Positions 54,796 through 64,000 of a stretch of 64,000 nt of DNA are shown piece by piece (the first letter of the stretch is position 1; the number at the start of each line of letters is the position of its first letter). Source of the DNA: Papaver somniferum (lineage: Eukaryota; Streptophyta; Magnoliopsida; Ranunculales; Papaveraceae). A program made the position numbers and the translations under genes. The stretch lies in the NCBI RefSeq assembly GCF_003573695.1, contig NC_039362.1, positions 3,260,929-3,324,928 on the forward strand, given 5' to 3'. A model generated the notes under the pieces. The model was not told the origin of the DNA, did no database searches, and worked only from the letters and a program-made list of their open reading frames with translations.

Positions 54796-55640
54796 TTGTT
54801 CAGCTAAGAAAGCACGTTGTGCACATTAATCTTGCGCTTTTGAGTGCACAAATCTTTGAGGAATTTGGCATATGCAGGGATTTGCTTAATTGCCTCAAGA
54901 AAAGGAATGTTGATGTTGACTCTTTTGAACAGTTCTAACATCTCATTGTAGTGGGTGCTTATCTGTTGGCGAACTAACCTCTGAGGAAAAGGAGCAATAG
55001 GAACATTAGGAGGTAGAGGGACATTCCTAGCAGTAGGTTTGTCGGCTTCACTAATGTGCTCGGATTCTTTTTCTGGACTAGAGGTTTCCTTAGGTGGTGT
55101 AGGCAATGCTAAGTTTGGCTCAGATTCACTTGTTTGTGGTATGCCTACATTGTTCTCAACAACTTTACCACTTCGGAGAGTGGTGATGGAATGGACTTGA
55201 TCGGGTGAGGTTCTTTCGCAAGATGATGATGTTGTGCCTGCTTGAAATATCCTCTTTGGTTCTTGTTGGGGTTGGCTAGGAAGTTTACCCTTTTCTCTTG
55301 TATTCAATGCATCGCAAATTTGACCCATCTGTAGTTCTAGAGCGGTGACTCGCTGATCAGTTGCTTTCTCGTTTTTCATCAGATGTTGGGTCAATTGATT
55401 GATACTTTCTTCAATGCTGGACAATTTCTTATCAGCAGTGTATTGAGGGTACGACTGCTGTTGAGGATTTCTAGGGTATTGGTAGCCTTGGTTGTTTTGA
55501 TAGCCTTGATTTGGTTGAGATGGTCCTCCTTGGGCAGGGCCTTTGGACCATGAAAAGTTGGGGTGGTTTCTCCATCCTGGATTGTAGGTCTGTGAATATG
55601 GGTTGTGCTCTTGTTTTTGAAACATAGCATTGCTTGCTCA
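54796..55640 (-). pseudogene. Athila gag, C-terminal part
   Basis: A proline/glutamine/asparagine-rich stretch (NQGYQNNQGYQYPRNPQQQ) is followed by SSIEESINQLTQHLMKN, a coiled-coil-like segment, ITTLRSGKVVENN and a proline-rich linker. It ends with PFPQRLVRQQISTHYNEML and ELFKRVNINIPFLEAIKQIP, then YAKFLKDLCTQKRKI. This order is the normal Athila gag C-terminus. A remnant of the zinc knuckle (ICALCNGSDHQ) lies just upstream at about 55675-55720 in another frame. Confidence 0.88.
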
Positions 55641-56623
55641 AGCTTAGATTCCTGGAATGCATGCATTTCCGGACACATTGACTTGGTGATCAGATCCATT
55701 ACATAGAGCACAGATAGCCATTTCGACATGTTCACAAAAGGTAGTGGGAGAAGGGTTTGCGTTTTTCTGTAGTTCTAACGCTTCTATTCTTCTTGCTAGC
55801 GCAGCCATCTTTGCACTTCCTTCAAAATCAGACTCAATCCTATGGACCTAGCTACAGGTGTAGTCTTTCTAGGTTCACGAATGGATTCCCACTGTTGCGT
55901 CTTCTCAGCTACTTCAATCAGGAAGTCCCAAGACGCATCAGCAGTCTTATTTACAAAAAGACCATTGCACATTGACTCAACCGTTGTTCGGGTGGACACA
56001 TCTAGACCCTCATACAAAATTTGCACAAGTCTCCATTTTTCAAAACCATGATGGGGACATTGGAGCAATAATTCATTGAATCTCTCCAAGTATCTAGCTA
56101 GGGTCTCACCCTCTAATTGCACAAAGCTATTCAGACTTTGACGAATTGTCGCAGTCTTGTGATTTGGGAAAAACTTTTTGAAAAACTCCTTGATGAGGTC
56201 ATCCCAAGACATGATGGATTGAGGCTGTAAAGCATACAGCCAGGCCTTAGCCTTATCTTTAAGGGAGAAAGGAAAAAGCCTCAACTTTAGGATTTCGTCA
56301 GACATTTGAGTGAAACGCAGAGTTCCACAAATCTCCTCAAACTCTCTCACGTGATGGTACGGGTTTTCATTTTCTACACCTCTAAAAACTGGAAGCATTT
56401 GTATTGTGCTCGATTTCAGCTCATAATGGCCATTGGCTTCGGGTAGCACAATACAAGATGGTTGACTAGTTCTAGTTGGGTACATATAATCCTTGAGTGT
56501 ACGGGGTTCTCCCATTGTTTCTGATTGATCTGGACTGTCTACCTCAGAACTAAGGATTTCGATTGGATCGTCCGGGTTAATTCTAACGAGTCTGTTTGTT
56601 TGGTCTCTGTAGGTCACAATCAT
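55641..56623 (-). pseudogene. Athila gag, N-terminal and core domain
   Basis: It starts at ATG 56623. An N-terminal polar region precedes YHHVREFEEICGTLRFTQMS, LKLRLFPFSLKDKAKAWLYA, DDLIKEFFKKFFPNHKT, VQLEGETLARYLERFNELLL and LVQILYEGLDVSTRTTVES, the retrotransposon gag core. The frame runs to 55796 and is then lost by a one-base change before the zinc-knuckle segment. The residues of the core are otherwise intact. Confidence 0.92.
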
Positions 56624-57462
56624 GTCCTAGCAGGTACCTCACTAACATGTTGGTCAGAGCAGTCGGAAACAATTTTTGAACCACAAAAGGCCCAATATTT
56701 TGGTTTAAAATGGGTTTTTTGATGATTTGGTTTTGAATGGGTTTTGGTTTCACAAGGGTTTTGGTTTATAAATGTAGAGCCCTAATTTTTTTTTTTTTTT
56801 TTTTTTTTAAAGATGGAGCCTAATGGATGGGATATACACCTAAAGTCCAAATTAAAAGACAAGCCCACAAAAGAAAGAAAAAGAATAATACAAACAATAA
56901 ATACAAGCCCATAAAAGAAAAGAAAAAGAAAAAAAAAGAAAAAATTAAAAATTATTACAGGCCCAAATAGAAAGAAAAGAGAAAATTTAAAATTATTACA
57001 AGCCCAGATTAATACTTAAACACAAGCCCAGATGAATTTAATGAGGCCCAGTTGGGTTATCTCATGGGTTAGGCCTACCTGAATAGCACAGCCCAGCTGT
57101 TCGGTTTAAGTTGCTAAAGCCCAGTTGGGCTTGGATCGTCCTACGCGGCTTTGGTTTGTCTGAGGCCCTGTTGGGCTTTTGGTTCAGCAAGGCTGCAAGT
57201 GCAGCAGCAACAGCAACACAACAGCAGCAGGAGCAGCAGCTTGGGAGAGGCTAGCAGCAGCAGCACAACGCAGCAGCAGGACAAAGCAAGCAGCAGCAGG
57301 AAAGGAGGTTGACAGGAAAGAAAACTACAGCAGCACAGCTTGGCAGCCCAGTTCAGCAACAGGCTTAGCACAACACAAGAAGAGGAGCAGCTCCACAGCA
57401 CAGTTCAGTGAACAGCAGCAGTTCAGCAACACAACACAAGAAAGAAAGAGCAAGTGCGCCGC
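56624..57462 (-). other. Athila 5' leader
   Basis: About 840 bases lie between PBS and gag. The stretch includes a 25-base T run (56786-56810), an AAAGAAAAGAAAAAG-type purine stretch at 56870-57000 and a CAG/CAA-rich region at about 57190-57470. No gene is supported. Frames across the CAG-rich part encode only low-complexity Ser/Ala/Gln or Cys/Leu and are artefacts. Confidence 0.75.
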
Positions 57463-57470
57463 AACCGAGT
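57190..57470. repeat. CAG/CAACAG-rich low-complexity tract
   Basis: Irregular runs of GCAGCAGCAACAGCAACACA type text occur throughout, without a fixed period. It lies just downstream of the PBS in element orientation. Confidence 0.8.
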
Positions 57471-57486
57471 CCCCGGCAGCGGCGCC
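57464..57486 (-). other. Athila primer-binding site
   Basis: In element orientation TGGCGCCGCTGCCGGGGACT follows the LTR end CCCCAACA after a short AGTTTT spacer. This is the long PBS typical of Athila/Tat elements. Confidence 0.9.
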
Positions 57487-57493
57487 AAAAACT

Positions 57494-59767
57494 TGTTGGG
57501 GCTAGAAATGTAGTCCTAAAAATTCTACTGCAAGTGCACAGTGTCGGCAAGCAACACGGGCAAGCACAGGTCAGTTCCACAGGGACAAGGGGGTGCAGGT
57601 GCTATCTTTCTTATTGTGACCAATTCTTGCTGATTACACTAACCAGGGCAAATTACATTAAACAGAACTAATCATTAGCATTCAACAGAACTAATCATTA
57701 GCAGTTATTAACTTCCCAATCATTACACAGAATTAGCATTTACTTTCCACTAACAACCATTAACAGAACAAGCATTAAATTCACAACCATTAACAGTTAT
57801 TAACTGAGCTAGCATTAATTTCTCAATCATAAACAGAACTAGCATTTATTTGACAGAACTAACATTAATTTTCCACTAACATTAAACATTCAATGCATTG
57901 ACTTCAGGTTAGCATCAAAATCACACAGTCTTTATTCTTGAAGCATTAATCACTAACTACTAATCATTTACATTAACTGAACATTACATTAATCATTAAC
58001 CATTGACTGAACATTAACATTAGCATTTATTTCTGGAGCACTAATCATTAATCATTGATACTAATCATTCACATTAACTGAACAGCAGATTTGGATGCAG
58101 AACATTACACTAATTCAATCATTGAGATTGAAGCAAGGTTACAAAGATAACTGAAGTGAACAAGCAAATGATGAGGAGAAATTTCTGAACAGCAATAAGG
58201 ATATGGTGAATCAGATGAATGGAAACTAGGATTTGAGAATTCACCTCTCAGCCCATACTAGCATGTTAGCTATTGCACTACTCAGCTTCTTAAAGTGGAT
58301 AAATCACCTCCAATCACTCAATCAAGGCAAGCATTAGTTGTCTGTTTAAAGCACAACTAATCAAAACACAGTAACAAGCAATTTAGAGTCAGTGAACATA
58401 CATAGGGGAATTCTAACTACCTAGGATGCTTGACATTCTAGGTGAAAGCAACATGTTGTTCATCAACAAAAATTATATCCTACACAGTGATCTTGGCATA
58501 AAACAGCAGCAATAGACATACATTCTAGTATTAAGGCTAAGGGTTTCATCTTAACCCTAGTTAGGATGCTTAGTTCATAGTTAGAGAGCCTAACATGATA
58601 CTAAGAGGGTTATTATACATGGAGAAAAGCTAACAGGGACAGAACACAGAACAAAAACCAATTGATGAGAAAATTTCTTACTGAATTAAACTTGGGTCTC
58701 CTCTCCCTCTCTCTCACAATGTTACACAGTGTACAATTTATACCAGAACACTAACCCTAATTGTAAATCCCCAAATCAGAAAATTAGGGTTTTTTTAAAT
58801 TACACACAAATTTAACTTACAAACTCCCAAATCTGCTCGACCCATGCCTCCTCTAGTCCTTGATGCTCTTCCTCTGCTCCTATTGTCCCCTAATTTCGAG
58901 TTATTTTACTCACCCCAAAACCTAGGGTTTCAGAGGTTGTGAGGAGAAGAAAATAACTAGGCTAGGGATATGGGGGTGTTGTCGGTGAAGAGATAGTAGT
59001 GGCAGTGATGGAACTGGTGGTGGTGACGGAAGTGACAGCGGCAGAGAGGGGAGGTGGTGGAGTTGCAGAGCTCTGCAACTGTCGGGTGAAGGAGATGAAG
59101 TTTTGGGAAGAAGGAGGTGTTTTGGGTGGTAGTATAGGCATCGGTGCTAGGGTGTGAAGCGGGAACATCTGATTCGATGTTTGGCGAGCTGATCCGTAGG
59201 ATGTGACGATGGTAGGTGGATCCAACGATGAGATGGGAGGCTGTGGGTAGCGACCGTCGGATGGAGGAATGCAACGAAAAGGACGGCCCAAGATGGAGAT
59301 CGGCGTTGCGATGTAAAGCGGGAGCTTCGGAGTTTGATGTGCGATGATGGAGCGACCGTAGGATGCTGAGATGCTTCAATCTGACGGCTGAAATCCGATA
59401 CGGGCTTGGGTAGTGGAAATGGGTTTGAGAAAGGGTTTTGGGCCTTGGGTATGCCAGGCCCATAACTTCTTTAAGAACAATTCCTCCTTCTTGAGCCCAT
59501 TTCTACCCTCTTGGTCTTGTGCACAACATTCTTCGCGGCTTCCTTGCGTAATTCCTCCCGGCTTTTCACTACTTTTCTGCTCTTTTTGCTCCTCACTTCA
59601 TCCAGATTTTATTTGTTACCTAAAAATGAAAAATTAAGTAAGAAAAATATTTATTCTTGAAAACAATGAAAATACAGAATATGGGATAAAATATAGAATT
59701 AATGCACAAAAGATGAGTTAAATGCCAACAAAAATATATATAAATATGCACTATTTAGCACTCATCA
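57494..59767 (-). mobile_element. 5' LTR of the nested Athila-type element
   Basis: In element orientation it starts TGATGAGTGC at 59767 and ends CCCCAACA at 57494, 2274 bp. It is collinear and near-identical with 47369-49625. Small indels such as ACACAGGGC versus ACACGGGC and CCAAATTC versus CCAATTC account for many differences. Confidence 0.95.
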
Positions 59768-59772
59768 TTCAT
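59768..59772. repeat. Target-site duplication TTCAT of the Athila element, right copy
   Basis: It is identical to 47364-47368 and proves a single insertion event into the host gypsy element. Confidence 0.9.
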
Positions 59773-60322
59773 CATGATACACTCAAGTCACGAGCAGATA
59801 TCATGAAATTCATGAAGATACGTTTTACGGTAAGCTCGTCTGAAGAAACTGTACTCTTCCCTGTACTAAATGATTAACTGGGATTAATCTACTAGGAATC
59901 CGAGGATGGTTTATGTATCATTATCTTCGTATGGATGTCCTCTACTACATGTCAAAATTTCATGACAATCCGATGAACAAGCAAGGACATGTGATCAAAA
60001 CATTGAGCAACATACCGTCTGAAAAACTTCTAAAAGTCTCCTGGTAGTTTACTATTTTGCCTTTTTCAGGCTCTGAACGTGCTTAAAACTTTAAAAGTTT
60101 ATTTTCAATTATCTTGGAAATTCTCTGGGCTTAAATATGCATATGCAGATCATGAAAATCCGACTCCAGATGAAGGTTTTACGAAGTTTTTGCTAAAAAC
60201 TGGGTTCTGAATTTTCTGACAATGAATTTCGACCAAGTTTTTCGTAACATGGATTCTCATTCATTGATTCATAAATCAGCACTTTCATACTTATATGAAT
60301 ATAATATAAGACATGTACTTAC
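59773..60322 (-). other. Intron of the antisense PMD gene, 5' part
   Basis: The sequence between the donor AAA|GTAAGT at 60323/60322 and the Athila insertion. It is AT-rich without coding signals. Together with 47270-47363 the intron would have been about 650 bp before the insertion. Confidence 0.5.
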
Positions 60323-60481
60323 TTTGGGGGTCTCCGAAGTATTCAAGGAATTGGGATTGTCCATGTTAACGACAAGAGGCTCATTGCTTCCGTTCGGCTC
60401 CGAATATTTGGAATTACCTTCGTCTCTATTCCCAGAGGATGACCGCGTATCAGAACTCTCCACATCCATGAAGACATCCTC
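60323..60481 (-). CDS. Exon 4 of the antisense PMD gene
   Basis: Acceptor TGTCCAG lies directly before 60481 and donor GTAAGT directly after 60323. The 159 bp exon is open in phase 0 over 53 codons: EDVFMDVESSDTRSSSGN, KYSEPNGSNEPLVVN, then NSLNTSETPK. It is acidic, serine-rich and likely disordered. The next exon (47269) continues in the same phase. How it joins exon 3 is unclear, because exon 3 reaches TGA in all obvious continuations without a phase-matching donor. Confidence 0.55.
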
Positions 60482-60524
60482 CTGGACACATCCTCAACAA
60501 TTAGAATTTATCTATAAAGCATCA

Positions 60525-62622
60525 TAATTGAATATGCGAAGAAATACTTATGGCTTCATATTCGTCGCTCAAATCAGAAATTGTTTGCTCAACGACAGAG
60601 AACCGAAGACCATTGATACTTGATGGAGTAAAATTCTGCAACGGAATAAAAATATTGGTTTTATGATCCTAACAATGCGGGCAATAAGAAGTCGCAACAA
60701 AGGAAAATACTGAGAACTCACCAAAGAAACAACTGGGGACTTTACGGTATTAGGTAACAACTTATAAATTTTTTTCGTGACTTCTCCGTCGTGTACAACC
60801 GCTTCAGTTTCTGAGAAATATACATGGATTCGAGGTCTTACATTACGACCATCCTGTGGTTAAATTCAACAGCATAATTAGAATACAATTCTCATAATTT
60901 TATGAAGATTATACGAAGGAACATACCTGAGAACATCCTGGAGACGATTTTCGTTTATCACCAGAGAGATACTTCAATCTTGGTCGACCAGAAATCATCT
61001 CAGCAGAAGGAGGATCCTTCACTGGAGGCTGACCATCCCTCACGAAATCATGCAACCGCTCAAGCTGTTGATCCAAAAAGTCTACATAACCTGGAGTTAC
61101 ATATGAAAATCTCTCAGACCAAGGAAACCAGTAATTACTTCCTTCCACATGGGTATGGTCTAGACGAGTCCTAAGATGCTCAGCTGATGGCTTCCTCCTC
61201 CGAAAAGTTGGAACACACTGATCCATACCCATTTGTCGAGATGCTCTATCAATATTATATTTCTCCACTGAAATCTCTCCGTATATAGCGGATAACAAAT
61301 GACCAAGGGTGCAATTCAACATGAAAGATCTCTCGCCATCATTCAGATTCGCACCAGACGTCAAAACCATACTCTCTCCAGTATTGAAAGTCGTCAGCTG
61401 AGAAACATAAGAAGGAACGGACACCCAAGGGCGAAAATCAAACTCAGATTCATCATGTAACACATCAATGAGGCGTGCTTTAGACCGAGGCTGCTTTGTA
61501 GACCAGTGCATAATCCTAGCATTATCTTTCTCAGAGAAGATGTGACGAGCATCAACATTCGGTCCTTGCAAATTATTACGCGGAATAGGTGCATAATTCT
61601 TAAAATATTCCCACATCAAAGCTTGAATAAACATCGTGTTGGCGTAGCATTCAATCTTCATAAATCCATTCGACACACTGGAGTCTATAATCAAGGAGTC
61701 TAAGTTAGAATACAAAGAACCCGGGAATAGGTTACCTATTGTAAGTTTCTCACCTTGAGCCATCTTGATATCAAAAGGGATCACTAAGGGTTTCGACAAG
61801 TTTCCACTGTCTTCAAATATGTCTCTGGACAGCCATAAACATAAGAAAGCAGCAATGGGTACCATACCGTCGATGGGACTATCAAAAACCTCGTGTTTTG
61901 GCCACTAGCGCGTTAACCAGTGAGCATAGCAACCTTTGCTGCCAGACGCCTTGTTCACTTCCTCCATTGTAGCTGTCAAGATGTTCAAAACTGCAGTCTC
62001 CTCATCTGAAATATTCCAAGGGAAATTTCCCGTGATTGGGAGATGCAACAAGGCAACCACGTCCTCTAAGGTGATGGTAAACTCTCCACATCTACATATG
62101 AAGGTATGAGTGGGAATGCACCAACGAGCAAGTAGAGCCACAATACCTCTCGCATCATGAAAAATGAACAAGTCTCCAGAGGCTTGAATATCTCTTGTCA
62201 CTTGTGCCTGATTGAGCATAGCCCTGACATGAGGAAAACCCAGCATATGCCTTGCCCATCCAGATAATTTTTTCAGAGGTCGTTGAGAAATCTTAAACTC
62301 TATGATTGACACAAAGAAAATCCCTCGTTCAGGATAAAACCGGATCACTATGTTAGGAGTCATCAATTTCTTCTGAGTAACATTTCTGGGATTTATCAGA
62401 AGACAATACGCTGGAGATTTGAGACGTCTTTCAGTTCCCAGCTGAACCTCAAAAAACGCATCATCTATATTCGGAACATTCTTAATTCCAGGGGTTTCAT
62501 ATTCTTCTTTGCCAACAGAAGTCTCATCCATACATGTTTCATCTATGGATATGTCATTATCAACGTACATTTCATCCCTCGAAGCATCATTAGCTTGGGA
62601 ATCAGACATCCTTGCGAAGTAG
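60525..62622 (-). pseudogene. Antisense PMD gene, copy 2 (exons 1-3)
   Basis: It matches copy 1 at a constant offset of 23,586 with only scattered substitutions. Exon 1 starts at the acceptor 62622, with ATG at 62609. It runs through the PMD core (FTITLEDVVALLHLPITGNF) to the same in-frame TAG (61907-61905), then from 61865 through WVSVPSYVSQL to the donor at 60927. Exon 2 is 60853-60722. Exon 3 starts at 60635 and has SDEYEAIS where copy 1 has SDEEAIS. Exon lengths, phases and splice sites are conserved between the copies. Apart from the shared TAG the frame is open, so the gene is nearly intact. Confidence 0.75.
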
Positions 62623-64000
62623 CTGTAAAGTTCACATTATATCCTACTTCATCATCCGGATATGAACTTCAACAAGATGATGGAATCATGCAAATGGAAA
62701 TACTAGCATCTACAAAATGGTAATTCTTAACTCTTACCTTTTCACGATTCCACTAATAGTTGTGATGGTAATCCAAGAGTTAACACCTCAAAAATCGTTC
62801 GTTTCTTCGAAAACTGCAAGAGACGAATAAAACTCAGATTTTACATAAAATCATAGACACAATTTTCATAGTGTAAACATCCACAACTGAACTATGAAAT
62901 TTATACCAAGACAATATTTCATCATAAATAAGTTGTCTAATTACGAAGGTTACTCAAAGCCCACGTTTTGATTTTACAAAGCAATAATTAATTACTCACG
63001 TAAATTTCCAATTTTTTTTCTACTGAGAACAAACTCATGTGAATAAAATATGTCTTCATATTTTGCATAATATGTCACGGCTACATATATATATAATTTT
63101 TTTTTATTTTCCTTCGTATGGGCGTTTTTCTTTAAAACGAAGGTTTATGAATGCTCATATATTTTGTGATAAAATCTTGGTTCCCATGAGAGCTCATAAA
63201 AAAAATTTTATCACTGGACACAAGTATATATATATATATATATAACTTTTTCCTTCGTACTATCGTCATTCTTTAAAACGAGTGTTTATTTCGGTTTTGT
63301 GAAAATTCACACCTTTTATGATAAACCCTTGGTTCTCATGAAAGCTCATAAACAAAGTTTTATCACTGGACCTAGGTCTATGCATAAAAAAAAATTCCTC
63401 ATAAATCAGGGATTATTATTAATTTCTCAAACTAATAGTCGAATGAACATACGTTTTCAAAAACAAGGGTTTTCAACAAAACTTACACTCATATATGCAT
63501 ATGTATATAATTTTATAATGATCAAGGCATGAAAAACTCATGAAACTCATAAACTTCAGCAAACAATTTTTTTTTTACGTACCTAGTCGACGCCGGCCGG
63601 TGGTGCGGCGGTCGGACAACAACGAACTCCGGCGGAATTTTTTTCTCCTGTTACAGACGTGAAGGAGATGAGGAAGTGATGAAGATGGTGGCCGGTTGTT
63701 GAGGTGAAATAAAAAAAAGGGATTAATTCCTTTTATATCAAATTTTATTTCCAAAACCTAATTCCACAAGGATTTCCTTATTGGGCCCGACCCGCGAATC
63801 CTAAACGACCAAGGTCCCGTCATCAAAATCAGCGGTTCAACACCAATTTATGCTCGTTAGATGATTCTTTATCATTCCACGGGGATCTTCATTCAAGTCG
63901 TGGTTTGCTCGTACTATCAAAAATCCGGTAACGTACGACTAAGTTCAATTGCTTATATTGTTTATGACCGGAAAATCACCATTTGATGCTGACTGAGGAA
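62623..64000 (-). other. Promoter, leader exon and intron of antisense PMD gene copy 2
   Basis: It has the same features as 39037-40414: intron (62623-63582) with the two-copy ~135 bp repeat, donor CTAG|GTACGT at 63583, GC-rich leader exon to about 63704, and TATAAAAGG at 63737-63729. The sequence ends at the window edge, about 33 bases before the expected polypurine tract and 3' LTR. Confidence 0.55.
63111..63376. repeat. Two-copy ~135 bp imperfect tandem repeat, second locus
   Basis: It is the counterpart of 39525-39790, with the same order CCTTCGTA, CTTTAAAACGA, CATGARAGCTC, TTTTATCACTGGAC twice and a (TA)n tract between. Confidence 0.75.

Noticed and set aside
57141..57671. Open frames on both strands across the CAG-rich leader
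   Set aside because: Cys/Leu-rich or Ser/Ala/Gln-rich low-complexity peptides in the Athila 5' leader, with no start context or domain.
1..64000. CRISPR arrays, operons, prophage or riboswitches
   Set aside because: No regularly spaced identical repeats with unique spacers and no bacterial gene organisation. All features point to plant nuclear transposon-rich DNA.

Overview
This window is plant nuclear DNA, almost certainly from a eudicot. It is AT-rich, has no prokaryotic-style genes, and is filled almost entirely with transposable elements and their remains. I see no convincing single-copy host gene. The species cannot be fixed from the sequence alone. A TE-rich genome such as a Ranunculales member is possible, but that is a weak guess.

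Layout. 1-4.2 kb: LINE debris (an RNase H-like piece and an RTE-type C-terminal tail), a doubtful hAT remnant and empty AT-rich DNA. 4.2-5.5 kb: a truncated copia LTR ('LTR1' family). 5.5-8.2 kb: a decayed plant-mobile-domain (PMD) gene. 8.2-11.8 kb: no recognisable gene. 11.8-15.3 kb: a dense cluster of 5'-truncated copies of one non-LTR retrotransposon, with tRNA-derived SINEs set among (TAA)n tracts. 15.3-15.8 kb: another LTR1 fragment. 17.15-29.16 kb: a complete but decayed copia element (SIRE-like) with 2.7-2.8 kb LTRs ('LTR2' family) and a perfect GTTAG target-site duplication. A ~1.5 kb segment with a mitochondrial-type 26S rRNA fragment sits inside its pol gene. 29.2-32.2 kb: unassigned repeat-derived DNA. 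32.2-35.4 kb: the 5' LTR, primer site and gag of an LTR1 copia element, cut off by an inverted LTR2 fragment (35.4-36.65 kb).

From 36.65 kb to the end lies a Ty3/gypsy family of Tat/Ogre type ('LTR3' family). It is arranged as the 3' end of one element, a shared full LTR (40.45-43.39 kb), then a second element. That second element has gag-protease, a large deletion of RT/RNase H/most of integrase, the integrase tail, and a long antisense gene. The antisense gene looks like a real spliced gene: TATA box, 5'-UTR exon, a PMD-domain exon, several small exons and a final exon. A young Athila-type gypsy element (47.37-59.77 kb, minus strand, TSD TTCAT, near-identical 2.26-2.27 kb LTRs, PBS, PPT, gag-PR-RT-RH-INT) has landed inside one of its introns. 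The second copy of the antisense gene's 5' part (60.3-64 kb) matches the first (36.9-40.4 kb) at a constant offset of 23,586 bp.

The items most worth a second look are the antisense spliced PMD gene carried by the Tat-like element, the (TAA)n-associated LINE with a zinc-finger plus nuclease-like C-terminus whose 3' end resembles that of the neighbouring SINEs, and the organellar-type insertion inside the copia element.
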